Part shown: positions 29,025 to 44,000 of the stretch, one piece after another
Layout of the letters: each line of letters opens with the position of its first letter
Numbering within the stretch: position 1 is the first letter of the stretch
Origin: Antedon mediterranea
Lineage: Eukaryota; Echinodermata; Crinoidea; Comatulida; Antedonidae
DNA: 64,000 nucleotides
Direction: 5' to 3'
Assembly: GCF_964355755.1 (NCBI RefSeq)
Contig: NC_092673.1
Coordinates: 35,409,648-35,473,647 of the forward strand
Made by a program: the position numbers and the translations under genes
The notes under the pieces: generated by a model
What the model was told of the DNA's origin: nothing
The model's database searches: none
What the model saw: the letters and a program-made list of their open reading frames with translations, nothing else

Positions 29025-32000
29025 GTATGTACAGTATTATATATTTATCAAATACAGTATTAAATGAATACCAAGTTCTAATGAATGCAGATGTATTTAA
29101 ATATTTGAATTTTATTTAGTTGTAATTCTTTAACTTTGATGTATAAATTATTTGTCAATAATATTCTTGCATGACAGATAAAAACCAAATGCTTAAATTT
29201 TCTCTCTTTAAATTTCTTTTCCAATGATAAAGTGCCTACTTTACATTTTCTGGAGACTAATTAATCACAACCTATTCATTAATTATACTTCGAAGTTAGT
29301 AGAGTGGATTTTAAAAACTTGTTTAGTATATTACAGTAAAGTAATTTATTGTGTTCAACTCTAACTTTTAACTTATAGGATAATGGGTTGATGCTGAATT
29401 ACAGTATATACTGTAGTCAAATTAATTTGGAAAATATAGTATACCACAAACATTTACATATACACATATTTTAAATTAAATATAGTATTGTAGAGTTATT
29501 TTGAGAATTAATTATAAGAAATACATTAATTATAAGAAATACTATATAAAACTGAAACAAAACGATTGTTGCATCAACACCAATTTTTGCTGTTCTAGTT
29601 CTATAAGGAAAGCAACATACTTAATAATAGTATTCTTCTTAATGCTTGTACTGTATTCCGGTTTTTTTAAAAGTAATATTTGTAAATTCTACATGATTAT
29701 ATTGGGTTATCATTTACACTATCTAATGATTTTGTTGAGCTGGTATTTTGGAGATTGATCATTTTCACACACTCATGCATATCATGCTTTGAACAAAGGT
29801 GCCAAGGAGCATTGATTAATAACTGTGGAATGTCAATCAATGAGACAGCTATTTATTGAAACAAAACACCTAATTGATGGCATTAACAACTGTTCATCTT
29901 TTATGTGTATCACTGTTTATTGTGTGTTATTCTCTCCTTTGTATAGCACTGTATGTCAATATAGTAATTATTATTATACTATTATCTTTGTATAGTTTAT
30001 ATGTAGTATTATAGTACTCTATTATACTATTATCTTTGTATAGTTTATATGTAGTATTATAGTACTCTATTATACTATTATCTTTGTATAGTTTATATGT
30101 AGTATTATAGTACTCTATTATACTATTATCTTTGTATAGTGTATATGTAGTATTATAGTACTGTATTATACTATTGTATACTGAACAATGAAGGGAATAG
30201 ATAAATACTGATACAAGAGTGTTTGCTGATGACAAGACAGATATCACAGTTAAAAGAACCCATGTTTGCTTTTCATCATTAAAGTTATATGGAATTCTGG
30301 TATATAACACATCCACCTTTCTCTGCCATACAAAAATTAATTAAAATTGCCTAAATGTTACCATGTCATGTGTACTAAAAATCACTATATTTACAACAAG
30401 ATTAAAACATAATTCATAAAATAACAAGAGGCTGTGTAATGTACTCTATTTACTACTGTAACAAGAGGCTGTGTAATGTACTCTATTTACTACTGTAACA
30501 AGAGGCTGTGTAATGTACTCTATTTACTACTGTAACAAGAGGCTGTTAGTACAGGCTATATGTGACATTTATCCTATGTAACCTTGAAAAAATTCTAATA
30601 AAAGGTCTTTTGGTATTTTCTTGTAGCTTTAGGTGTGAATAAATACCAAAAAATTTTTGCAGCCTTCTAGTTGCTGCGTTAGTGAGATATTGAGGGTCAA
30701 AGGTCAGTGACCTTTTTTGGCATTTGATGGCTCATAACTCCTCAACTCCTGGGTTTAAAAAGACAAATGTTGTGCCTACATCTATGTTTTAGTGGTCAAA
30801 CAACAAAATAATGTTTTTGCAAATTTCGTGTTACTTGTGCCATTGGTCAGATAGTCAGGTCAAAGGTCATTGACCTTCATTCATTCAACTACTGCTAGTG
30901 TAGGACCTGAGTAAGATTTGTATGCATTCAATTTAGGAGAGAATATCTCAACTGTTATAGGATAATTTGACCCCAAGGAACAATATGGGATATGTGTCAA
31001 ATTCGTTATCTGGGGCGAACATGCCCAAAATCGGGGTCAAAGGTTAGAAATGTGTGGTTCTTATATCTCGACAACCACTTGTCATACAGATTTGCTTTTG
31101 GTGTCAAATTGTTCAGAATATACATATTTATATTCAGTCTAACACAACTTTTACCCCAAAAAATGACCGGAAATGCTTTTACTGACCTTTGACCAAAAAA
31201 TGACCAAAAAACACATTTTCGGGTTAAATTATTCCATAAAATGTCAATGGACACACTGTAGGGTATAAAATGAAAGCATATACAATATGCTACCCATTGC
31301 TACCCAACTGGTATTAAACATTTTTAATTAGGAATATAACTTACATAACATAATTGACTTCAGTATTTAGAATTATTATTAATTTATCTTTATCAACTGG
31401 TACGACCTTTCCTGATGATTTGAAGTTGGGTCTAGTTACACTTATTTTAAAGACACCTTCACATACTTGCATGGCAAATTTTCAATCTATTTCTAATGTC
31501 GCTTTCTTATCTAAGATCCTTGAGAAATGCGTTGCTTTAGATCTCATACATTTTCTTGACGACAATAATCTGTTCGACCCTCTTCAATCAGCATATAGAA
31601 AGCGCCACAGTACAGAGTCAGCCATTCTCAAGGTGCATAATGATATTATTTTAGCTCTGGATAAAGGTAATTGTCTTTTTTCTGTGTACCTCGACCTGTC
31701 GGCAGCTTCTGATACCATGGACTATTCCATTATTATTGCAAGACTCTCGTCTATTGGTATCCGTGGATCTGCTCTAAATTAGTTCAAGTAATATTTGTCT
31801 TCTAGGAAGCAGCAGGCCCAGATTGGTAATGTCAAATCCACCTCTATCGACCTGAAATGCGGTGTTCCTCAAGGATCAATACTGGGTCCAGTATTGTTTT
31901 TAGTTTACACCTCGCCCATGAGTGATATCATTAAGCGACATTGTGTCCAATATCATGTGTACGCAGATGATACATCAGCTTTAATTCAGCAGAGTTTAAT

Positions 32001-35000
32001 GAGGCGAAGTCGGTTATCGAAGCTTGTGTTGTTGATGTTCAGGATTGGCTAACTAAAAACATGCTCTTTTTAACCCTGGTAAAACAGAAATCTTATTTAT
32101 TCATTCAAAACACTTCAAGAAATTGGCCATTGCTAGAAACATCAATCACATCATCGTTGGAGGTTAGATATATCGGAGTTGTATTTGACTCAGCAATGAT
32201 TATGTCCAGACATATCAACAACATTAGTAAATCTGATACCTACCACCTTCGTAACATAAGATCAATTCGCAAATCCTTAACCCACTCCTCGCTTATTAAA
32301 CTTGTCCATGCACTAATAACATCACGGTTAGACTACTGCAATGCCATTTTGTTTGGTCTACCAAATAAAGAACTTAATAAACTACAACTAATTCTTTTCT
32401 TTTTTATACCAAATATTTCATTACAACGCTAGAATTATTTCACCCAAAATAAACTTACATTAATTTATACTCATTTTTGTCTAAATTTAATAAAAGATAT
32501 ATGCATATTTTCCAAAAATAACATCACATAATTAAATACAAGTTAGGTAGCATATTGTATGTGCTTTCCTTTGATACCAAATATGTCTTTTCAAACATTT
32601 GAATTATTTAATATCATAAATAAACCAAAATAAATTATCTGGTAATGTATACCCATTTTTGTCAAAAAGCAATAAAATATGCACATTTTTCACCAAAGTA
32701 GCATCATAATTACAGATTTGTATTAAAAGTTGGATAGCAATGGATAGAATATTGTATGGGCTTTTATTTGATACCAAATAGTTCTTCCAAACACTTATTT
32801 AAAATTATTTAACATTATATAAATAAGCACAACAATTACGCTACTAAATATTCATTTTTTGTATAAAAGTAATCAAATTAGGCACATTTTCCATAAGATT
32901 AGATTCCTAATTAAAAAATGTTCAATACAAGTTGGGTAGCAATGGGTAGCATATTGTATATGCTTTCATTTGATACCATACAGTGTGTCCATTGACATTT
33001 TAAATAATAATTTAACCCGAAAATGTGTTTTTTGGTCAAAGGTCAGTAAAAGCATTTCCGGTCATTTTTTTGGGTAAAAGTTGTGTTAGACCGAATATAA
33101 ATATGTATATTTTGAACAATTTGACACCAAAAGCAAATCTGTATGACAAGTGGTTGTCGAGATATAAGAACGACACATTTCTAACCCTTGACCCCGATTT
33201 TGGGCATTTTCGCCCCAGATAACGAATTTGACACATATCCCATATTGTTCCTTGGGGTCAAATTATCCTATAACAGTTGAGATATTCTCTCCTAAATTGA
33301 ATGCATACAAATCTTACTCAGGTCCTACACTAGCAGTAGTTATTAATGAATAAAGGTCAATGACCTTTGACCCGACTATCTGACCAATGGCACAAGTAAC
33401 CCGAAATTTGCAAAAACTTTATTTTGTTGTTTGACCACTAAAACATAGATGTAGAAACCACATTTGTCTTTTTAAACCCAGGAGTTGAGGAGTTATGAGC
33501 CATCAAATGCCACAAAAAGGTCACTGACCTTTGACCCTCAATATCTCACTAACGCAGCAACTAGAAGGCTGCAAAAATTTTTTGGTAATTATTGACACCT
33601 AAAGCTACAAGAAAATACCAAAAGACCTTTTATTAGAATTTTTTCAAGGTCAAACCATATATAGCCTCTACTATGTGTAATGTACTCTATTTACTACTGT
33701 AACAAGAGGCTGTGTAATGTACTCTATTTACTACTGTAACAAGAGGCTGTGTAATGTACTCTATTTACTACTGTAACAAGAGGCTGTGTAATGTACTCTA
33801 TTTACTACTGTAACAAGAGGCTGTGTAATGTACTCTATTTACTACTGTAACAAGAGGCTGTGTAATGTACTCTATTTACTACTGTAACAAGAGGCTGTGT
33901 AATGTACTCTATTTACTACTGTAACAAGAGGCTGTGTAATGTACTCTATTTACTACTGTAACAAGAGGCTGTGTAATGTACTCTATTTACTACTGTAACA
34001 AGAGGCTGTGTAATGTACTCTATTTACTACTGTATTATGATGTTGAATAAATACATTTAGTTTTTGTACAAATTTGTGTACAACTCCTAATTAAAAATAA
34101 CCAAATAATATTCATTTATTTAAATGTCACTTTGACTAAAAATTGGATCAAGAAAAAAAATTACCTGAAAATTTGATCAAGAAATAGTCAAATTAACTGG
34201 AACTAAATAGGTTTTTGGTTTAATGTAACCGTTTATTTCTTTCTTTTTATAAGTGAGTTTTTAGTTTAATTTTTTGCGAAAGTGATTATTAACTTGATTA
34301 AAACTGCAAAAAACTGTACAAACTAACTGATGGAGAAAATTTATTAGTAATAATGAGTAATTTAGCTGCATTTTACCTACCATGATCATTTTGTATAAGA
34401 ACCCCATGTGCTGGGGTTTCTTTTGTTTATGATATCATTACAACACACCTGGATGTGTTTTGTGGTGACAAAGGTTGTTCATTGTGAGCTTGTTCCCTTC
34501 AAGGGCAGGTGGGCTTTGAAAACTATTATCCCTTTTATGCGCCTAGGTCATATACAACCCTTTGTTTTGTATTGTTTTAGGGGACCACATTTATCAACTT
34601 TCCAAATGAAATTGAAGTTCACTATTACTCATACAGGTTACTGATTAAATCTAAGTACTGTATTTAGTAGCATTTTATTATGCTTAAAATTGAGAAGTGG
34701 TACTAAGTAGTACCCAATCTAATTAGTTTCATTTCTCTCGCCAAGGTTTCCCTAATTCTCTTATTGTTAATACTGTTTTGACAAAGTTTTAAACGATTTA
34801 ATGATGAATGCAAAGAAAATGGAAAATATTTACCTAAGAGAAATAAATGTTTCAAGTTATTCATGAACCTTAATTTAGCTGGCAAGTTCAAAATGGCTTA
34901 CCAGATTAAAACTGTCTTAATCTGCAGTTTAAATACGCTTTTATGATAGTTTTTAAGAAATTGAAAACCACAGAACTTTTGTGCTTAGTATCAAATTCCC

Positions 35001-38000
35001 CATTAAGAGTTGAATGGCCCTATAGTATAATTTCTTTAACATTGTAAAATATTTCTTGCAATTTTAAACTACATGCACATTTTTTTCTTTAGGTTTTTGT
35101 GATTAAAGCATTTATAATTCAAAAGTTTTCTTTTCTGATGAATATTTAGAACATTTTTCTTTGAACATAATCAAACATTTCTAAAGGTGAACATATTGTA
35201 CTGTAACATTTTAATTATGCTACAGTATAAATTCAATTCAATTCAATTCAACTTTATTTCAGACAAACTGTCCATATGAAACATATAAATACAATAAAAA
35301 ATAATACAAAGCATTATGTGACAACCGTCATGGAGAGAGGACTAATAATTATTTGTTGACATATAGTGCCTCTTAAAATACATGTGGATTATGTTTTGGG
35401 ATTTATTGGATGTAGACTGTAGACATTATTATATTATTGATTACTATAGTTTACAAAACAACACATTATTATGGTTATACTGATACTAGTAAACACACGT
35501 AAAAGTATACATGAAATTATATATACAGAAGTTCAATCCATTTTCTACAGTATACTGTACATAATATATTGAAGACACTTTCACAACCAAATAATAATGG
35601 TATTTCCTGAGATGGGGTTGGGCATATTTTTGTATTTACCCCTTATACAGTAATAGAGGCGGGGTGTCCCTGAAATACAGGTTCTGGTTCTAATACGGAG
35701 AGAGGACAATTGTACATTATACAACGCTACATACATTATACAATAGCAAACTCTACTGTATACATGTTTAAAAGGATCAATTTCCAAACAAAGCGAAAGG
35801 AAAATTGTTAATGGTTGTAAAAAAACAAATACAGTAATTAGTGATTTATTATCAAAGATAAGCGGCCATTACTGTATTTACCGAGCTAATAAATAAACGG
35901 TGAAATTATTGCCCGCTTTTCAATGAAAGAAAATTAGCCTTTAGGGAGTTTATTAGTCACAGGTGTGTTATCGGCTTGATTTAAAGAACACAAAAACTTG
36001 TAAGAAATCAGTGAGCAATAGAAAGCCCCTTTACACTCATTAACTTTTTATTCAACTTCACCATGAAACAACAACGAATTCACTAAGCTATAAAATGAAT
36101 GAAAACACATAAACGTCTGCTACAGCGTTTGTGATCATGAACTCTTTCTGATTGAATAAAAGAAATAAATGGTATACAATTAAAGTGTGATGATATTGTT
36201 GTCTCAGCGTCTTCATAAAAGATAAAGTGTACCATCTGGTGGTGGTGATGTCTTCTACAAACAAACACATTTGTCCCTCAGCAGGTGTGTCATGAGTTCA
36301 TAGTAATAAGTTGAAAAATAGTAAAATAAGGATAATAGTAAATAAATGATAAAATAATTCATCATAAAGTTACATACAGTATTGTACTGTCTACAAGATT
36401 ATTTTATTTTTAATCCTTTTATTGCTCACTGTATTTTTTATTTCTTTTTATGTCCTGTAAATTATGAGTCTTTAAGAATGTGTGGCACTGACACAAAAGT
36501 TTTGTTTTGTTCAACAATGTTTCAAATATCAATAAAATGGTTCTTATATTTGTTCTTTTATAGCAAATAGTATAATTCATACCCCTTTCAACATTAAACA
36601 CTTTGTTTAATAAACTCCGCAGTGCTAGTACGATTTAAATCTATAAATCCCAGAGAAATTCCATTACATCAATCCTGCAACACTGGAGTTTTGCAATAAA
36701 AAAAAAACTCCTTACCTCGCCCTACTGTTGTTATGATCACTTATTGTCAAATAATTGAATATTCAACTGAGCGTACCTATTAAATTGCTGCCAAAAATGT
36801 CACAGATTCCAAATTCTATACCCTACGGTACTTGGTGCGTTTCTGTAGTTTGTTGGAAAATATGAAAGTGGTACAGTAGGTCCCTATGAAACAAGAACCT
36901 AAATCTTCTAATATTTTTACTTTATTTTCATAAATATTTTTAGCTAAATTATCAAAGGAATACAAATACAGTATTAGGAATCAACAGGTAGTCTTAAAAG
37001 AATGTAACTTTGGTATGTGACATACTTATGAAATGAGTAAATGACATTGATTAGAGATTGTTGGTGGCATTATCTCATTGTCCTTTAGATCCTATTTAAT
37101 ATCAAAGATCAAGATCAAGGGGATTTAAGTTTAAATTAGTTAAATCAAGTTTAATCCATAGGATTAGAAGATTATACATTCATCTACTGTACTGTATAAG
37201 AGCCATTACAGTACTACCACCATGTACTGTACAACCTAGGAATTTTCCTTTATTTTTAATAGAACAGGGACGTTATTACACTAGTTAAATCTAATTTTTC
37301 CACATACAGTGTACTGCAGTAACCTTTTTTATCTGTTTCATTATAAAATACACTAATACTACTGTAAGCCTAAATTTAGCAAAACTGGTTGTTGCATTCC
37401 AAATTAGATCATTTTTTGTAATCATTCATTAAAGTTAAGGAGAATTTAGATGCTTGGAATTTGGATGAGAGTTTGTAAATGTTGACATTAAGGAATAATG
37501 TTAATCTATCTACTGTATAGATTTCTATGTTAAAAGAGCACTAAGAATGTAGCAAAATATGAATCATTATTTTAAGCTGATGCCTGCCAAATATAATGTA
37601 CAGTACTTGTATGCAGTAATAATAAAATAAGTATAATTTGAACCTGTGAATGACCCCATAATGGAGTCGAAATGTCGTTCCTTTTTTATTATTATTTTCC
37701 CTTCAACTATCCATGTTGAAAATATTACCTAGAGAGGTTTCTATATAAATAGCAATTAATGTCAAATTATAGCAATAAAAATAATTGATTTCCAAAAGAT
37801 GTCATAAATTACCGTATTTCGATTAAAATATTGCCTGACCAAAAGTCAATGGCCACAAATGAAGAAATGAGGTCTCTGCTAAAAGTAGCATACTTATTGG
37901 CCAATTTTTTGCAACACTGATATTGCTATAATCATGTAGTGACCGTTTAATGACCGATACAAAGTGGTTAGTCATTGACTAAATATCAATACTTTAATGA

Positions 38001-41000
38001 CAACACAAAATATTAGGACATATGTTGAAGGTCTAATCAAATCATACAGTATACTGTATGTAAATTCATATAGTATTGAATGTGATTTTAGCGTAACTAA
38101 AATTTGACTATTGTACCAATATAAACTGAACTACTTTTATAAAAAATGTCTTAAAAAATAAAAGTTAAAAGACCTCAGAGTAACGGTGACAAATGACAAT
38201 CGTGTTAGGTGTATAAATTGAAAATACCATGATGCGAAAAACTTCTAAGCCAAGTTTTTAAAAGTGCACATGAATCTTAACAGAAAATAACAGTGGAGAA
38301 GAGCAACACCTCAGTAGCCATGATTTGATTCTCGATTCTTGTTTTGATTTTAGACATTGTCTTAAGTAAACAAAAAAAATCATGTTTTGATCAACTTTAC
38401 ACATAATTTATTCAATATACAGTACTGTAGAACCCATTAAATGGACACTTTTGGGACCCAAAATTGTCCCCTTAAAGAGCCGTTCCCTGAACCAATGTTG
38501 ACCGTACTGTTAAAACACATAATGCAGCTTGTCTGTTAGTGTTAAAACACATATTGCAGCTTGTCTGTTAGTGTTAAAACACATATTGCAGCTTGTCTGT
38601 TAGTGTTAAAACACATATTGCAGCTTGTCTGTTAGTGTTAAAACACATATTGCAGCTTGTCTGTTAGTGTTAAAACACATAATGCAGCTTGTCTGTTAGT
38701 GTTAAAACACATATTGCAGCTTGTCTGTTAGTGTTAAAACACATATTGCAGCTTGTCTGTTAGTGTTAAAACACATATTGCAGCTTGTCTGTTAGTGTTA
38801 AAACACATATTGCAGCTTGTCTGTTAGTGTTAAAACACATATTGCAGCTTGTCTGTTAGTGTTAAAACACATATTGCAGCTTGTCTGTTAGTGTTAAAAC
38901 ACATAATGCAGCTTGTCTGTTAGTGTTAAAACACATATTGCAGCTTGTCTGTTAGTGTTAAAACACATATTGCAGCTTGTCTGTTAGTGTTAAAACACAT
39001 AATGCAGCTTGTCTGTTAGTGTTAAAACACATATTGCAGCTTGTCTGTTAGTGTTAAAACACATAATGCAGCTTGTCTGTTAGTGTTAAAACACATAATG
39101 CAGCTTGTCTGTTAGTGTTAAAACACATATTGCAGCTTGTCTGTTAGTGTTAAAACACATAATGCAGCTTGTCTGTTAGTGTTAAAACACATAATGCAGC
39201 TTGTCTGTTAGTGTTAAAACACATATTGCAGCTTGTCTGTTAGTGTTAAAACACATAATGCAGCTTGTCTGTTAGTGTTAAAACACATATTGCAGCTTGT
39301 CTGTTAGTGTTAAAACACATAATGCAGCTTGTCTGTTAGTGTTAAAACACATAATGCAGCTTGTCTGTTAGTGTTAAAACACATATTGCAGCTTGTCTGT
39401 TAGTGTTAAAACACATATTGCAGCTTGTCTGTTAGTGTTAAAACACATAATGCAGCTTGTCTGTTAGTGTTAAAACACATAATGCAGCTTGTCTGTTAGT
39501 GTTAGTGAGAAAGTGTTTCAAAAGGTGGGATCCTACTTTACATTATATATTTTATAAATTACCTTTTAATAGTATTGTTTTTTACAGTATTATTATACAT
39601 TTTCAGTATAACCCACCGTTCCCAATAGAAGTTTGATTCACCGCTGATTCCACATATTATCGTTATTACGTTATTATGAATATGGATGTGCCATTGTGTT
39701 TTTGCAAAGTGATACCATGTAGAAAACAATAGTTGTTTTCCATTTCTAGTTCATTAGTTGTCTTACGTACATTTTTTCAAGAAACAATCAACGGTATGAA
39801 ATAGACCGTGACTATGAATACAAGTGACATCACTCTTCTGTGACAGTGATCGCAACAGCTGAAGAGACGTTAACATATTATTCCATAAATAGAATCAGTA
39901 GAATAGTTGTGTACAGATGAATTTATTAATTAACTGTACAGTACTTATTTCTCTATGGATTATTGTTTTTGTCCACAATTAATAGCAAAATGGTTTAATA
40001 AGTATGTTGTTTATTTTTTTCCTACAGTAGGAGTGAGGATGCCCAAAGTATATTGATCGAAATATCTGGCTCTTTTCAGAACTATATATAAGTGATGTAC
40101 CGCATAATTAACTAATATAGGATTAGAGTTTGGTAAAGGTATAAAGAATGGGTATGAAAAAATCGTTTTCTTGGTTGGTGCAATAAAGGTTTTTACTTTA
40201 AAGTGCCTTGTCACCACCATCATATCCAGGGTTCAAATCCTTGCTATGTCGCATACTAAGGAATGAGTAATTTCATACATCATCACCAAAACAGCAAATT
40301 TCCTAAACTTTTGAAACTCGGTAATTTGAAATAATTCAATTTCAATACTGGTTGTTTTGAAAGTCATCAATTTCTAAAATATGCTAATTAAATGCTAATT
40401 AAATGGTAATTTAAGTCATGTTGGCAGCACATTCCAAAGTTAATTACATAGGTTTCTGAATCCTATAGATAATTATTAGTGCCTTTATAAATTATTCATG
40501 AAAACTTAATGTTGATATCTCTGACGAAATCACAGTTATTTGTGTTTTGGTAAACAGTATGTCCCTTAGACTGTATCGAATTTTGTTTGCTTTTTTATGA
40601 GAACACTAAAAATATTTGTTTCTTGTGAACTTTATTGAATCAATCATAATATTTTTTTAGTCATAATAATGAAACCATAATAAGTGTAAATATTTATAAA
40701 ATATCTAAAATAAAATTTAGAATACAGTGCTTGCATACAAACAATTGGTTTAGTTGTCCATTTTTGCCATATTACCAATTTTTATTATTTACTATAACCT
40801 CATTGAACTTTAAATTCATAATTATAATACCGGTAATTACTCTGTTTACATATTATTCATAGTATTGACATAGTTAGCTATTAGTATTAGTGTCTGCAGC
40901 TTGTGGTATTTTGTGCTAAGATATCTTTGTTTAATCACAATTTAGTCTACAGTGTGGCGTGAACCAAGGTCTGTGTGTCTAGGGGAAGCTGTGAACATTT

Positions 41001-44000
41001 GGGGTATTACTGATCACTGATAACGTCAGCAACTGTTTTTAACTGAATAAATTTGCATGGATTGCTATTAACAGGGAAGTGCCCACAATGAACAGTCAGT
41101 GACATGCAGCCCTTCAACTTCCTACAGTATCTGATACTATTAAAGCTACTGTACACATGTAGCATTGGGTGTTCTCAATAAACCCTCTTCCAGGGCAGCA
41201 GTCAATGTACTGTATCCCACACTCAGTACTTCCCTGACGATTACAAAGATATTAATTCTACCAGGAAGTCTTTTTACAGTATTAAACTGCTCATCATAAA
41301 TATCTTTAGTACAGTATTTCAAAATGAAATAAACAATCATTTTTTATTATTAATTATTTCAATTTCACACTCAGTACTTCCCTGACAATTACAAAGATAT
41401 TAATTCTACCAGGAAGTCTTTTTACAGTATTAAACTGCTCATCATAAATATCTTTAGTACAGTATTTCAAAATGAAATAAACAATCATTTTTTATTATTA
41501 ATTATTTCAATTTTCTTATGCAAGAATAATTAAAATTGAAAAATTGTTATACTGACAATAATTACCGTATATATAGTAAATAATAAGATATCTTGGTCTT
41601 TAGGAATACGTATCATTGGCTTGGAAGAGGTTTTTATAGTCATCTACTGTATGTAGGCTATAGTAAAGTAATTCATATTGATTGAAGATTTATTTTCAAT
41701 TACAATTTTGTTGTTAAACTTTTCACTCTATTTAGGGCCTGTTTCTGCTGCAACTGCTCAAAATACGGTATAAAATATGGTATAAAATACGGTATTTTTT
41801 ATACCGTATTTTTTAGTACCCCGTTTCTGCTAACAATACTTCTTGGGTGGTCGTGTTAAATTTCATCTTTTTTACCCAAATTGCCATTCATTTATTTGAT
41901 CGATAATTAAAAGTCGCAATAAAGGAAGTTTTACGTCTCACTTTCAACAGCCTAGCCTTAGTGATAGAGATGTTGTGAGAGCACAGAAAACATCGTAATG
42001 GGGACAATTAATTCGTTCCCTCCCTCCCCGAGTTATTGTATTTTGCAATGTTGTACTGCTTTCGCAGGCTCTTCAGCTTTGAGTTTACTTGCTTTGGAGA
42101 CAAGTCTATTCCATACTCCTGCTTTATTTTTTTAGAAATGTCTTTATAAATGTGGTTGTCCCTTTTATTACCTTTTAGTTGGCCAGACATTTTAGCTTCC
42201 CCACACAAATTTATTTAGTAAAACTGTGACGTCTTCGCTCCACATTTTCGCCGAATATATATATACACGTGTGTAAAACAGCTGACAGCGAAAGAAAATA
42301 AAAATACGAATGTTGACCTTTTGTCATGTAAAAAAAAAATACGGTATTTTTTATTAGCAGCAGAAACGGGTACAAAAAATACGGTATAAATTTGTAAATA
42401 CCGTATTTTATCCACAAATTTTGTGGGGAAAATACGGTATATTTTTTATGAGCGCAGTTTCTGCTGCCAAAAATATACCGTATACATACGGTATTCAAAA
42501 AATACCGTATAATATACGGTATTTAGTTGGCAGCAGAAACAGGGCCAATGATGTTAAATTCGAAGTGTCAAATAAATAAATGATTAGTATCAAGATGCTT
42601 TTAAACTTGGTGATTATTTGTCCATTTGACATTCCTTGTTGATGACATTATCTCTTAATTTATCCGGCAGTCACCAAGGTGTCAAACTATTGCTTCTTTA
42701 TTTAATTAAGAACCTACCTGTAACTACATTGAAGTCTTTAATACCAAATTACTAGCAACCAGTTATTAATATAAATTACTGTAAGACCTGAAATGGGACC
42801 AATGTCAATTAACCAACTACAGTATATGTCAAATAACCATTTTACTTGTTTTAGTGAAGTTCTTAGCTGCAATGTCTAACTTTTTACAGTATGTAGATCA
42901 CATCATGACATTTTTAAACCACACACTATGATATGTAGCAGAAACACTCGCTAGCAAGTAATATTTTAACATAAAAAATACTTTGTTTTTGTTTGTAAAT
43001 AATAATACCTGTATTAGCATTCATTTCTTATTTTAATGAAGATTGCTTTGTTTTTTAAACGTTAATTAGACGAATTATTATCAATAATGAACGCTAACTG
43101 TATGAGGTCGATAATGACTGTCTCGTCAAAAAGTAATAAAACATCACGATTTTGTGACATTGTCGCAGAAAATTAAACTCTTCAACTTGGTTTTGAATGC
43201 ACAGGCAGTGTAGAGATTTACAGCTGATTTCCATACATCATTTCTAATTACAGTCAAAAAAACATGTTTCAACGTCAGTCTTTATTAACTTGTTAAAATG
43301 TTAGTATTTGACTTCACGATGCTCTCATTTTATGTTGATAACAATTTATTTTAATTTCTTGTGTAAAACAAGAGAGTTTCAGCTGATTAATTTTCCTCCT
43401 TTTCAAAATGTATTTTAAATAGGAAAAATTATTTATTGTTTAATTTGTAAAATATTGAACACAATGTGTTTCCACATTTTAAACCTCAAAAGTCTATACT
43501 TTGTATACTATGTTTGTTTGCACGAGAATGTCTGCAGTCTTTAAATTATCTTCCTGAATTTTGTTTTTGTAAATTGCTACTATATAGACCAGGTCTATTG
43601 ATTTTAAAGAAAATTGACATTTTTGATATCACAAAAGCTTCGTATCTTCACATTTAATATGGGCCAAAATATTAAATACTGTAGCCAGCCTCCTCTGCAC
43701 TATGGGCCAGAATATTAAATACTGTAGCCAGCCTCCTCTGCACTATGGGCCAGAATATTAAATACTGTAGCCAGCCTCCTTTGCACTATGGTCCAGAATA
43801 TTAAATACTGTAGCCAGCCTCCTCTGCACTATGGGCCAGAATATTAAATACTGTAGCCAGCCTCCTTTGCACTATGGTCCAGAATATTAAATACTGTAGC
43901 CAGCCTCCTCTGCACTATGGTCCAGAATATTAAATACTGTAGCCAGCCTCCTCTGCACTTTGCCAAGTATTTTGCTCAGTTTCTTTACTTATTTAGTTCT

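Noticed and set aside
35850-35980. Non-repetitive, GC-richer intron block as an enhancer
   Set aside because: It contains a CAGGTG E-box and a GATA-like word, but such short matches are expected by chance, and no comparative sequence is available.
37640-37680. Hammerhead-ribozyme-like string (TGACCCCATAATGGAGTC then GAAA)
   Set aside because: It recalls Penelope-type ribozymes, but the CUGANGA core is not intact and stem II has a mismatch. No reverse transcriptase of that type is nearby.
38508-39504. Regular 32-bp repeats that resemble a CRISPR array
   Set aside because: There are no spacers between units, the genome is animal and no cas genes are present.
40190-40265. tRNA-like T-arm (CAGGGTTCAAATCCTTG)
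   Set aside because: No matching D-arm, anticodon arm or acceptor stem is found. It is probably a SINE relic at best.
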